Shown here: positions 9,353 through 18,500 of the stretch, in pieces
Layout of the letters: the number at the start of each line of letters is the position of its first letter
Numbering within the stretch: position 1 is the first letter of the stretch
Virus record (IMG/VR): IMGVR_UViG_3300042982_000029
Coordinates: 1 to 60,779 of that record
Source of the DNA: a virus
Reading direction: 5' to 3' (one strand)
DNA length: 60,779 nucleotides
Made by a program: the position numbers and the translations under genes
Notes under the pieces: generated by a model
Database searches by the model: none
Told to the model about the DNA's origin: nothing
What the model saw: only the letters and a program-made list of their open reading frames with translations

Positions 9353-10357
9353 ATGGCTGTTATCAAGCCGAAGCCGGAGAAGGTCGTCGACTTCTTCCTG
9401 GCGATGCTCCAGCGAGAGCTGGTGATCCCGAACCTCGTGACCCGCGTGGGCGACGAGTTCTTCACCGGCGCCAAGGACGACACCGTAACCCTGCGCATCC
9501 CGGGGCTGTACGCCACGGCGCATGACTACGAGTGGCGTACGCGGACCGCCGACATCGAGTTCGACGACATCTACGGCGGCGACGGCGTCACCGTGCGTCT
9601 CGACACCCACTCGTACTCGGCGACCGAGCTGACCGACGAGCACATGACCCTGGACGAGGTCGACTTCGCGTCCGAGGTGCTGGCTCCGCAGGTCGCGGCC
9701 GTCACGAACCGCTTCGAGGCCAAGACCCTCGCCGGCTTCCGTGGCGCCAACGTCAAGCACAGCCTCACCTTCGGCGCCGGGGACGACCCGCACCTGGTGG
9801 CGCTCGAGGCCAAGCGCCTCATGGACTCGGACAAGGTCGCCCCGACCTCCGGCCGCAGCTTCCTGGTCGGCTCCGACATCGCGGCGCAGTTCCTGGCGTC
9901 CGACCGTCTGTCCCGGGCCGACTCGATCGGTGAGTCCGGCGCGAACAGCGCGGTCCGCGAGGCCGTCATCGGCCGGCTCGCCGGCGCGAACGTCGTGGAG
10001 TCCAGCTCGCTGGCCCCCGACGAGGGCTACTACTTCCACAAGACGGGCATCGTGCTCGGCTCGGTGGCCCCGAAGGTCCCGCGCGGCGCGGTGCAGGGTG
10101 CTCGGCTCTCGCGGAACGGCTTCGCCGTCCGCTGGATCCAGGACTACTGGGCCAACCAGCTCGTCGACCGCTCCATCGTCTCGGCCTTCCTGGGTGTCAA
10201 CGACGTGCGCGACGAGCGCAACGCCGACGGCACCATCCTGGAAGAGGGCCCCGGCCCGGACACCATCGAGGGCAACGCGGACGACGTGGTTCGCCACAAC
10301 GTCCGGATCGTGAAGCTGACCGGCGAGGCCGGCCCGGTCTTCACCCCGGGCGTCTGA
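9353..10357 (+). CDS. Major capsid protein
   Basis: 334 residues following the scaffold gene and followed by a strong terminator, as expected for the most abundant head protein. Segments such as AVIKPKPEKVVDFFLAML and EVLAPQVAAVTNRFEAKTLA resemble actinophage coat proteins of the HK97/P22-type fold. A short hairpin (GGGG-TTGAGAA-CCCC type) and GGAGG lie before the ATG. Confidence 0.9.
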   Translation: MAVIKPKPEKVVDFFLAMLQRELVIPNLVTRVGDEFFTGAKDDTVTLRIPGLYATAHDYEWRTRTADIEFDDIYGGDGVTVRLDTHSYSATELTDEHMTLDEVDFASEVLAPQVAAVTNRFEAKTLAGFRGANVKHSLTFGAGDDPHLVALEAKRLMDSDKVAPTSGRSFLVGSDIAAQFLASDRLSRADSIGESGANSAVREAVIGRLAGANVVESSSLAPDEGYYFHKTGIVLGSVAPKVPRGAVQGARLSRNGFAVRWIQDYWANQLVDRSIVSAFLGVNDVRDERNADGTILEEGPGPDTIEGNADDVVRHNVRIVKLTGEAGPVFTPGV

Positions 10358-10375
10358 TCCACCCAGCTCCACAAC

Positions 10376-10410
10376 GAGAGGCCCTGACCCGGTGAGGGTC
10401 GGGGCCTCTC
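10376..10410 (+). terminator. Intrinsic terminator after major capsid gene
   Basis: A 15-bp stem (GAGAGGCCCTGACCC at 10376-10390 with GGGTCGGGGCCTCTC at 10396-10410) and a 5-base loop. Three bases later comes a CGTTTACAC motif rather than a long T-run. Confidence 0.8.
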
Positions 10411-10412
10411 CC

Positions 10413-10422
10413 CGTTTACACC
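10413..10422 (-). repeat. GTGTAAACG motif, intergenic copy
   Basis: CGTTTACACC on the plus strand, between the capsid terminator and the connector gene. It stands four bases before a TAGGAT sequence that could be a -10 element. Confidence 0.7.
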
Positions 10423-10438
10423 GAGTAGGATGGGACCC

Positions 10439-11296
10439 ATGACGAACCTCTTCACGCGCGACGAGTTCGCGACCTGGTGCCAGACCACCATCGCGCCCGA
10501 CGACGCGTTCGCCACGATGGTCATGGATCAGGCCACCGTGCTGGTCGTCGATGCCGCCAACGCGCCCGGCTGGGAGCTTGACCCGAGCACTGCGCCGCGC
10601 CTGGCCAAGCTGATCGCACTCCGCGTCGCCCGCCGGACCTACCTGAACCCCGACCAGGAGCTCTCGAGCACCGTTGGCCCGATCTCCGCGTCGATCCTGA
10701 AGGACGCAGCGGCCGGCATGACCCTGACCGAGACCGAGCTGGCCCAGCTCCTCGACCTGGCGCCCGATGGTGACCCGAACGACGGCGTGCTGTGGGTCCA
10801 GAAGGTCACGCGCGGTACGGCGGACACGCTGCCCATCATCGAGCTGCCGTCCGAGTATGGCCCGATCCCCTACGCCTACGAGGGCGAGACGTCCGCGTTC
10901 GATCCGCTCGTCGACGACGGCGGCAGCGGCTCGTACGACGGCCCGACCATGGCCGCCTTCAGCGCGCTCGCGGCGCAGGTCGCCGGCCTGACCACCACCA
11001 AGGCTGACGTTACCGCAGTCACGCCCAAGGCCGACAAGACGTACGTCGACGCCCAGGACGCCACGAAGGCCGACGCCGCAGCCACGACCGCAGCCCTGGC
11101 CGGCAAGGCTGACGCTGCCGCCACCACGGCCGCCCTGGCCACCAAGGCGGACCAGGCGGCCATCGACGACCTGTTCGACGACGTCAACGCGGAACTGGCC
11201 ACGAAGGCCAACACCGCCGATCTCGGTGTCCAGATCCGCACGACGCAGCCCGAGAGCGGCTCCGGCGAGCTCTGGGCCGACACGACGGGCGCCTGA
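10439..11296 (+). CDS. Head-tail connector with fibre-like repeat tail
   Basis: 285 residues. Residues 1-120 (NLFTRDEFATWCQTTIAPDD, LAKLIALRVARRTYLNPDQE) are a typical head-tail adaptor that docks on the portal. From about residue 185 the sequence turns into repeats of TKAD and AAATTAALAGKAD type, like the coiled or triple-stranded shafts of tail fibres, ending in a short globular segment (DLGVQIRTTQPESGSGELW). Such an extension is unusual on a connector and may carry the next gene's product or a neck whisker. The stop overlaps the next start (TGATG). Confidence 0.75.
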   Translation: MTNLFTRDEFATWCQTTIAPDDAFATMVMDQATVLVVDAANAPGWELDPSTAPRLAKLIALRVARRTYLNPDQELSSTVGPISASILKDAAAGMTLTETELAQLLDLAPDGDPNDGVLWVQKVTRGTADTLPIIELPSEYGPIPYAYEGETSAFDPLVDDGGSGSYDGPTMAAFSALAAQVAGLTTTKADVTAVTPKADKTYVDAQDATKADAAATTAALAGKADAAATTAALATKADQAAIDDLFDDVNAELATKANTADLGVQIRTTQPESGSGELWADTTGA

Positions 11297-12039
11297 TGCC
11301 CGGCGACCTGGTGGCCGCCTGGTCGTTCGATTCGGCCCCGTGCGTCGACCATACCGGCAACGGCAACACGATCACCCCGACCGGAAACACGGTCGTCGCG
11401 GCGGGCGGAGCGCACGGCTCCGCCCTCACGCAGATCACGTCGTCCGAGACCTTCACCGCGTTCACGATGCCGTCGGCCTTCAACTCGCCGCAGCGCACCT
11501 GGATGGCTACCGTGAAGTGGGGCGGGTCCGGCGAGGTGGGCTGGCTCGGGGAGTTCTACAACCAGTCCGGCAATACCGGCGTCTGGGGACTGCTCTGCCT
11601 CGGCGGCGCGCTGCAGTTCAGGGCGAAGGACTCCAGTAGCCAGGAGCGGCACGTCGATCTGACCAAGCCGACGGTCTACACGACCGTGACGGCTACGTAC
11701 GACGGCACCAACCTCTCCGTTTACACGGACGACACGCTCATCAGCACGATCCCAATCCCGGCCATTTGGACCGCGACTCACTTTCGCCCCATGGATTTCG
11801 GCTCCGGCGGCCCGACGACGTTCATCGACGACCTGCGGCTCTTCAACGGAGCGCTCACTCCGGAGGAGATCGAGGCCTGGCGTGTCCTTCCGGCCGACCA
11901 GATGCCGGCCGAGGGCGGTAAACTGAAGTACGAGTCGGCCCCGGGCGTCTGGACACCGGTGCCCCTGAAGACGGAGACCGGCGAGCCGCTGGTCGTCAAG
12001 TCTGAGACCAGTCCGGGGACATGGGAGGTACTGCCGTGA
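11296..12039 (+). CDS. LamG/concanavalin-like neck or decoration protein
   Basis: 247 residues. DLVAAWSFDS near the N-terminus, a WMATVKWGGSGEVGWLGEFYN stretch and ATYDGTNLSVYTDD followed by FIDDLRLFNGALTPEEIEAW form the pattern of LamG-like jelly-roll domains, which often bind sugars. The C-terminus has two Trp-containing units (ESAPGVWTPVPLK, SETSPGTWEVLP). Located among head-tail joining genes, it may be a capsid or neck decoration that binds host or soil glycans; the role is inferred. A CGTTTACACG motif lies at 11718-11727. Confidence 0.7.
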   Translation: MPGDLVAAWSFDSAPCVDHTGNGNTITPTGNTVVAAGGAHGSALTQITSSETFTAFTMPSAFNSPQRTWMATVKWGGSGEVGWLGEFYNQSGNTGVWGLLCLGGALQFRAKDSSSQERHVDLTKPTVYTTVTATYDGTNLSVYTDDTLISTIPIPAIWTATHFRPMDFGSGGPTTFIDDLRLFNGALTPEEIEAWRVLPADQMPAEGGKLKYESAPGVWTPVPLKTETGEPLVVKSETSPGTWEVLP

Positions 12040-12347
12040 GGGGCTCCGAGGACGTCATCGTCCACCCGTACGGCGGCAAGGACCGCCAGGGCGTCGACTC
12101 GTGGGGCGCGGACATCCTGCTCGAGCGGGCAGGCATCCCGTACCCCCGCAGCTCGACCGACCTGGAAGAGGGTGGCACGATCATCGGCGAGAACGTCTTC
12201 ATCCCGGGCGACGCCGGCGCGGCCATCACGTCCGAGGACAACATCACCCTGCGCGGAGTTCGCTATCACATCGAAGGGCGCCCGGAGGACCTCCGTAAGT
12301 CCGGGCGCCGAAAGGGCATCCTGGTCCAGCTTGGCGGTGTCGTGTGA
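12036..12347 (+). CDS. Head-tail stopper-like protein
   Basis: 103 residues from a GTG that overlaps the preceding stop (GTGA), with GGGAGG just upstream. The order connector, this gene, HK97 gp10-like, tail terminator, major tail protein and the small beta-rich sequence (VIVHPYGGKDRQGVDSWG) fit a head-closure protein. Confidence 0.65.
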   Translation: MRGSEDVIVHPYGGKDRQGVDSWGADILLERAGIPYPRSSTDLEEGGTIIGENVFIPGDAGAAITSEDNITLRGVRYHIEGRPEDLRKSGRRKGILVQLGGVV

Positions 12348-12676
12348 GCACCTACAAGCCCAATCACCGGTCGTTCGGTGAGTTCATGCTGTCCCAGCAG
12401 ATCCGCAAGCCGGTCCGCGAGATCGCCGAGCTCATCAAGACCGACGCGGTCGCCGGTACCCCGGTCCGCACTGGCGAGCTGGCCGGCTCGTACGAGGTGA
12501 ACGACGTGACGCCCGTGGTCGCCGGCGGCAACCCGCGCGCAGCGTATGAGGTCCGGAACAGCGACCCGGCGGCCGTTCCGCAGGAGTTCGGCAACAAGCA
12601 CGTCCGTGGCCACCGCATGCTCGGCAAGGCCGCCTCCAAGTTCGGCGACCAGCGTGGCGAAGGAGTGACCGACTGA
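12344..12676 (+). CDS. HK97 gp10-like head-tail protein
   Basis: 110 residues, GTG start overlapping the previous stop. TPVRTGELAGSYEV is the hallmark of gp10-type neck proteins (TPVdTG-L--S). It should help join tail to head. The TGATG junction with the next gene indicates coupling. Confidence 0.75.
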   Translation: MSTYKPNHRSFGEFMLSQQIRKPVREIAELIKTDAVAGTPVRTGELAGSYEVNDVTPVVAGGNPRAAYEVRNSDPAAVPQEFGNKHVRGHRMLGKAASKFGDQRGEGVTD

Positions 12677-13062
12677 TGAAGACGTTCCCCGATGTCGAGG
12701 AGGCCGTGATGGCGTTCCTCGACCGCGACGTGCCCGCGATCGCCGAGAAGTCCCGTACCGAGTGGCCGTCCCCGCTGGAGTACCCGGCAGTCAGGATCGA
12801 GCGGCTGCCTGGCCGGCGGAACCGCCTGAACGACTATCCGTGGGTCGATATCGAGGTCCTGGACGAGGGCGTGAACGGCAAGTTGCTTCTGGAGGCCATC
12901 GACACGGCTCTGGCCAGCTATCCTAGGGGTGTAGCAGTCGGCGACAGGTTTGTCAAGCTGGAGCTCGTTCAGGTAATCACGGGTCCTCGGCGACTTCCTT
13001 GGAGCGACGATCGCGTCCGGCGCTACGCCGCGACGTATCAACTACGGACCACCCGTTCCTGA
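12676..13062 (+). CDS. Tail terminator protein
   Basis: 128 residues located between the gp10-like gene and the major tail protein, the usual place for the protein that caps the tail tube. LPGRRNRLNDYPWVDIEVLDEG and the alternating strand pattern agree with the family. Confidence 0.7.
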   Translation: MKTFPDVEEAVMAFLDRDVPAIAEKSRTEWPSPLEYPAVRIERLPGRRNRLNDYPWVDIEVLDEGVNGKLLLEAIDTALASYPRGVAVGDRFVKLELVQVITGPRRLPWSDDRVRRYAATYQLRTTRS

Positions 13063-13076
13063 AAGGTAGACACACC

Positions 13077-13748
13077 ATGGCAGGTTTTGCCGATCTTCGC
13101 GACAAGAAGACCGAGCTGATCCGCAAGGCCACCGACGGCTCGCTGTTCGTGGCCGAGGGCACGGCGGATCTGATCGACTCGCTGACCACGTACACCGCCG
13201 GTCCCCCGGTGACCATCGTCCCGACCCCGCTGCCGGTAGGCTACGAGGACGTCGGCTGGGTCACCTCGGACGGCTTCGGCACGTCCCGCGACGTCAACAA
13301 CTCGGAGATCACCAGCTTCGGCTCGGTGTCCCCGACGCGTACCGACGTCACGTCCGACACCACGACCCTGACGGGCACCATGCAGGAGACGAAGCTCCTG
13401 ACGCTCGGCCTGGCCACCGGCGCCGACCTCGCGGCCATCACGGCCGACGCGAACAGCGGTGAGGTCGTCATCAAGAAGCCGACCCGGCCGCGCGCCAAGA
13501 ACTACCGGGGTCTGCTCCTGGTCGTCGACGAGAACGAGTCGGGCGAGATCTACATCGCGCGCTTCTTCCCGCGCCTGAAGGTGACCAACTTCGCGGAGCA
13601 GAACTTCACCTCCGGCGACGAGGCCGTCACCTGGGGCGTCACCTGGACGGCCGAGGAGGACAGCGACTACGGCGCGTCCGAGGCGTGGCTGTTCGGTGGG
13701 CCGGGCTGGAAGGCGATCCTCACGGATATGGGAATCGCCTCCGCGTGA
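13077..13748 (+). CDS. Major tail protein
   Basis: 223 residues, forms the tail tube. Features are the position, size, and sequences VGWVTSDGFGTSRDVNNSEI and VTNFAEQNFTSGDEAVTWGVTW common to actinophage tail tube proteins. The ATG at 13077 has GAAAGG upstream. Confidence 0.85.
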   Translation: MAGFADLRDKKTELIRKATDGSLFVAEGTADLIDSLTTYTAGPPVTIVPTPLPVGYEDVGWVTSDGFGTSRDVNNSEITSFGSVSPTRTDVTSDTTTLTGTMQETKLLTLGLATGADLAAITADANSGEVVIKKPTRPRAKNYRGLLLVVDENESGEIYIARFFPRLKVTNFAEQNFTSGDEAVTWGVTWTAEEDSDYGASEAWLFGGPGWKAILTDMGIASA

Positions 13749-13771
13749 CCAAAGTCTGATAGTCTGGTCGC

Positions 13772-14350
13772 ATGACCGAGACTGAAGACGCAACGGACTC
13801 CCCTCGTGCATACTCTGTGCATCGAGGGGAGTCCTGTTCTGTGGGTGACTGCATTCGACCCGCAACCCGCCGCGAGTGGTGTGATCCGCACTATCGCCGC
13901 TGGAAGAAGTACGGCGACCCGACCGCTGGCGGGGTCCTGAAGCAGTCGTACCGCACCGGTGGCCAGTGCTCAATCGATCAGTGCTCGACCCCCGCTCGCA
14001 AGCGCGGCTGGTGTCTCCGCCACTACGACCGATGGAGGGCGCACGGAGACCCGCTCTGGACCCCGCGTCTCGAGGGGCATCGTCGGCCCCATGCCGATGG
14101 CTACGTCTACGTTCAGTTTGCCGGCCAGACCTGGCTGGAGCACCGTCTCGTCATGGAGGCGCGCCTTGGTCGCTCGCTCACCCTAACCGAGAATGTCCAC
14201 CACAAGAATGGTGATCGCGCGGACAACCGGATCGACAACCTCGAGATCTGGAACACGGCGCAACCTTCCGGTCAGCGCCCCGAGGACAAGGTGGAGTTCG
14301 CGCTTGAGATGTTGCTCCTGTACGCTCCTGAGCGACTGGCCGCCGGATAG
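13772..14350 (+). CDS. HNH homing-type endonuclease
   Basis: 192 residues. Two zinc-finger-like units come first (CSVGDCIRPATRREWC-HYRRW and CSIDQCSTPARKRGWC-HYDRW), then the HNH core with WLEHRLVMEARLG, NVHHKNGDRADNR and IDNLEIW. It separates the major tail gene from the tail assembly chaperones, a common site for selfish endonucleases. Its own terminator follows. A truncated relative is found at 23624-23767. Confidence 0.85.
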   Translation: MTETEDATDSPRAYSVHRGESCSVGDCIRPATRREWCDPHYRRWKKYGDPTAGGVLKQSYRTGGQCSIDQCSTPARKRGWCLRHYDRWRAHGDPLWTPRLEGHRRPHADGYVYVQFAGQTWLEHRLVMEARLGRSLTLTENVHHKNGDRADNRIDNLEIWNTAQPSGQRPEDKVEFALEMLLLYAPERLAAG

Positions 14351-14372
14351 ACTGGAGACCTGAGGTACGAGA

Positions 14373-14407
14373 GGGGCGCACTGCCTGGGCGGGCCGGTGC
14401 GCCCCTC
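14373..14407 (+). terminator. Intrinsic terminator after HNH gene
   Basis: Ten-bp perfect stem AGGGGCGCAC (14373-14382) / GTGCGCCCCT (14398-14407). A TGCTATGAT sequence that could be an extended -10 element follows directly. Confidence 0.7.
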
Positions 14408-14425
14408 CTGCTATGATGTTGTGCT

Positions 14426-14629
14426 ATGACCGATGTATACCGCAAGGACGGCCGGCCCGACCGGCTGGTCGACACCGAGACCGAGCGGACTGCCGCCGTC
14501 TGGGACGGGTTCACGCTCGTCAAGGACGAGAAGCCGTCCGACGCCAAGACCGAGGGTAAGCCCGAGGCCCGTTCGAACGCCGCCGGTACCAACACCGGCA
14601 GCACCAAGCCGCCGACCGCCACCAACTGA
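14426..14629 (+). CDS. Small hypothetical protein before tail chaperones
   Basis: 67 residues, Thr/Asn/Lys-rich and probably disordered at the C-terminus. MTDVYRKDGRPDRLVDTETER at the start resembles small proteins often found just before tail assembly chaperones. No function assigned. Confidence 0.6.
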   Translation: MTDVYRKDGRPDRLVDTETERTAAVWDGFTLVKDEKPSDAKTEGKPEARSNAAGTNTGSTKPPTATN

Positions 14630-14649
14630 GCAAGGAGCCCGCCCACACC

Positions 14650-15003
14650 ATGGCTACTACACGTCGCCCTCAGGACCGCAAGCCCGCGTCCAACGTGACC
14701 GCTCTCCCGGAGAAGGTCCACTACTCGCTGCTCGTCGACAACGAGGAGCCGGCGGAGCCGTTCCGGCTCGAGCTGGACGAGGACACCATCGTCGAGCTGA
14801 CCGACCCGACTGAACTGCCGGTCGAGGAGCTGGCCGCCATGCGCGAGCCGCTCGCCTTCCTCCGCTCGACCGCGCCCGACCAGGAGACCCTGGACGTGCT
14901 GCGGAAGCTGTCCGCGAAGAAGTTCGGCAAGGTCATGCGGGCCTACTTCGAGCACTTCGGGATCGATGACGCGCCGGGAAAATCGAACGGCTTGGGTTTC
15001 TGA
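14650..15003 (+). CDS. Tail assembly chaperone, short form
   Basis: 117 residues. The gene lies between the major tail protein and tape measure and contains the acidic ELDEDTIVELTDPTELPVEEL region and the LDVLRKLSAKKFGKVMRAY helix seen in actinophage chaperones. It is the lambda G counterpart and ends shortly after a slippery site. Confidence 0.85.
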   Translation: MATTRRPQDRKPASNVTALPEKVHYSLLVDNEEPAEPFRLELDEDTIVELTDPTELPVEELAAMREPLAFLRSTAPDQETLDVLRKLSAKKFGKVMRAYFEHFGIDDAPGKSNGLGF

Positions 15004-15476
15004 TCGATCGGTACTTCCCGCAGATCGAGGTCGACTTCGCCCGTCACTACCCTGGGATTGATCCCGGCGAGTTGTGGCGGGCGAGGCGTTTCCGGCGCCT
15101 GCTCAACCTGATCGACCATCTGCCGAGGAACACGTACTACTCCCAAGCCGTGATGAACGATCCCGAGCACATGGCGATGCTCGACCGCGTGAAGGAGCAG
15201 GGCGACCCCGGTCCGCCGCCGCTCCCGCCGCTGGCCACCTGGTCAGCCGAGGTCGACATGGGCGCCACGATCAACGACTCGATCCAGCAGCTCATGGACG
15301 CCCTGATCCGGTCGAACGTCGACAAGGCGCACCAGAAGAGCGTGCCGCCGATCAAGTGGACTCCGCGCCCTGGCCGGCCGGTCGACTCGGTCAAGAAGGA
15401 CATGCTTACCCCCGAAGAGAAGAAGGCTCGTCACCAGCGCGCCGTGGAGCTGTTCAAGCCCCGTCCGGTCGACTGA
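14650..15476 (+). CDS. Tail assembly chaperone, -1 frameshift product
   Basis: The heptamer GGGAAAA at 14976-14982 sits in frame as G-GGA-AAA. Slipping back one base continues the reading frame through KIERLGFLIDRYFP, ELWRARRFRRLLNLIDHLP and on to the TGA at 15474-15476, giving about 275 residues. The downstream frame has no good start of its own. This is the conserved lambda G-GT arrangement; the two products bind the tape measure during tail assembly. Confidence 0.85.
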
Positions 15477-15492
15477 TAGACTGTCTGTGACC

Positions 15493-15502
15493 CGTTTACA
15501 CG
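15493..15502 (-). repeat. GTGTAAACG motif before tape measure gene
   Basis: A full CGTTTACACG copy, intergenic, 15 bases before the tape-measure ATG and just before its GAGAGGA ribosome site. Confidence 0.75.
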
Positions 15503-15517
15503 CGAGAGGACCGGCCG

Positions 15518-18500
15518 ATGGCTGACGACGGCTTTGACGCCGGTTCGATCTTCGTCCAGGTCGTGCCCTCGTTCCGGGACACGCAGCGGATCATCGAGAA
15601 GGAGTCGAAGAGCTTCGGCGACCGGCTCGAGAAGGATCTCTCCGAGGGCATGGAGCGCGGCGCCGAGCGCGGCGCCAAGAAGGCCTCCGAGAAGCTGTCC
15701 GGCCTGACCGACGAGGTCGGCAAGAACGCCGACAAGTCCGGTGAGAAGGCGGCCGACGAGTACGCCGGCGCGTTCCGGACCAAGCTGCAGAACGCGCTCC
15801 GCTCCATGGAGAAGGAGCTCAAGCCGATCGAGTTCAACACGGGCTCGACCAAGGCGCTCGCCGACCTGGACCGCATCAAGGCCAAGATCGCGGAGCTGAA
15901 CGACGCCGAGATCAAGCCCGGCATGTCGACCACCAAGATCCGCAAGGACATGGACGACCTGCTCCGCGACCTGCAGAACCTCGGCAAGGACTCCGAGATC
16001 GAGGTCAAGGCCGACTTCAACGAGGCCCGCCGCGCGGCGGAGGCCTTCAAGAAGTACGTCGAGTCCATCGACCCGAAGGTCGAGCTCGAGGTCGAGACCA
16101 AGACGGCTGAGCGGCAGCTCGGTGAGTTCGAGTCGAAGATGAAGGCCTCCATCAAGGGCGCCATGAAGGCGATCGGCGACCAGTCCGGTCCCGAGCTGGC
16201 CAAGCTGAAGAAGCGCCTGGAATCCCTGAGCGACGCCGACATCGACATCGACATCTCGGCCGCCGACGCCCTGCGGGAGCTCGAGGACATCCACCGCGAC
16301 CTCGCGCAGATCAACGGCACCACTGCCACCGCGCGCGTTCGGGTCGACTCCGGCAAGGCGCTCGCCGAGCTGATCCTGCTGAACCGCGAGGTCGACAAGC
16401 TCGACGGCCAGACCGCGAAGGTGAACGCCCGCACGAAGGGCCGGGGCCTCGTGTCCTGGCTGATCGGCGGCACCGGCACCGGCGGTCGCGGCGGCGAGGC
16501 GGCCACGGCGTTCCGTACGTTCAACGGCGTCCTTCTCACGGCCGTCACCCTCGGCCCCGCGCTGATCCCGATCCTGGCCGGCATCGCTGGCGGCCTCCTG
16601 GCGATCGGCCCGGCGGCCCTGTCCGGCGTCGCTGGCCTGGGCACGCTGCTGCTCGCCTTCGGCGGGATCGGTAACGCCCTCCAGGCTCTGAACCAGGCAG
16701 AGACTAAGTCCGCGAAGGACTCGGTCACCGCTGCCCGTACGATGCGCAACGCTGCGCAGGGTGTCGAGGATGCCCAGCGCTCACTGACTCGCGCACGGCG
16801 AGACGCAAAGCAGGCCGGCCTGGACGCGGCGAAGGCTGTCGCGGACGCTGAGGAGGAGGCGGCCCAGCGTAACGCGGACGCTGCTCGCCGTGTCGCTGAC
16901 ACGCGCGAGCAGGTCGCCCGCCAGACCGAGGCTGCCCTGAAGCGTCAGCAGGACGCTGAGGAGCGCCTGGCCGACACGCAGCGCGACGCCACTCGGGCGC
17001 AGGAGGATCTGGCCGCAGCTCGCCTGCAGGCCCAGAAGGACCTCGACGACATCGCGGACAAGAGCCGGCAGAACGCGCTCGACATCCGGCAGGCCACCAT
17101 CGACCTGTTCGACGCGACCACCGCGAACAACGCGGTCCAGGCTGACCCTGGCGCGACGAACAAGGAGAAGGAGCAGTCGGACATCAACCTGAAGCAGGCC
17201 CAGCTCCGGCTTGAGCAGCTTCGGGACACCGAGAAGGACCTGGCTGAGCAGAAGGCCAAGGGCGACAAGGGCGGTGTAAACGGCACTGATCGGGTCATCC
17301 AGGCCCAGCAGCGGCTGAACGACGCCCTGAAGGCCCAGAAGGATGCCCAGGACGATGTGGCCGACTCGGCCGCAGAACTGCGCCAGACCCAGACGGACGG
17401 CCTGCAGGCGGTCGCTGACGCCCTCAAGGCGCAGAAGGACGCGGCGAAGGATGGCCAGGACAGCATCGCGGCTGCTGTAGAGGCTCAGCGACGCGCGCAG
17501 GTCTCGGCCGCCGAGTCCATCGGCGACGCGCAGCGCGGCCTCCAGCGCGCCCAGCAGTCCTACAGCGACGCGCTCTACGACACCGGCGAGCAGGGCTCTG
17601 CGGCGATGCAGAAGGTCCGCGACGCCATGAGCAAGCTGGGCCCCGACGCCCAGCGCTTCACCCTGTTCATCTTCGGCCTGCGCGACGAGTTCTATAAGCT
17701 ACGCAACGTGGCCGCCGCCGGCATCCTCCCGGGTGTCCAGGAGGCGCTGCAGACCCTGATCACGACCTACGGGCCGTCGCTGTTCAAGTTCGTCGGCGAC
17801 ATGTCCAAGGTCATCGGCGACTTCGCGGTCAAGCTCGGCCAGGTCCTCTCGACCGGCGTGATGAAGGACTTCTTCGGGATCTTCGCGCAGACCGCCCCGC
17901 TCCTGGCCGGCGAGTACGGCAAGGGCTTCCTGCAGTGGATGCAGGTCATCGCCCGGCTGCTCATCGTCTCGACCCCGCTGGCGCTGAAGTTCGCCGGCTG
18001 GCTGACCGACATCGGCAAGAAGGCCAACGAGTTCCTCGACAGCCCCGAGGGCATCAAGATCATGGGCGACTTCTTCCGGTACATCGACCGGATCGCGCCC
18101 AAGGTCGAGAAGTTCTTCAAGAACCTCGGCGCGGCCGTGATCGCCGTCGCTGTCGCGATCGCACCGGTCGGCGAGGACATCCTGACCGTGCTGACGAACG
18201 TGCTCGGCTGGATCGCCGCGATGGACCCGAAGACGCTGCAGCTCATCGTCACGGCGATCCTCGCGATGGCCGCCGCGTTCCAGATCACCGCGATCGCGGT
18301 CGTCGTGCTCTACGCCGCGATCAACTTCTTCGCGAGCCCGCTGCAGCTCATCATCGTCGCGATCCTCGCGGTCGCCCTCGGCCTGTACCTGCTGTACACG
18401 CGCAGCGACACGGCGCGCAAGATCATCGACGCGGCGTTCAGGGGCATCGCGGCCGTGGCGACCTGGCTGTTCGACAACATCCTGAAGCCGGCGATCGCCT

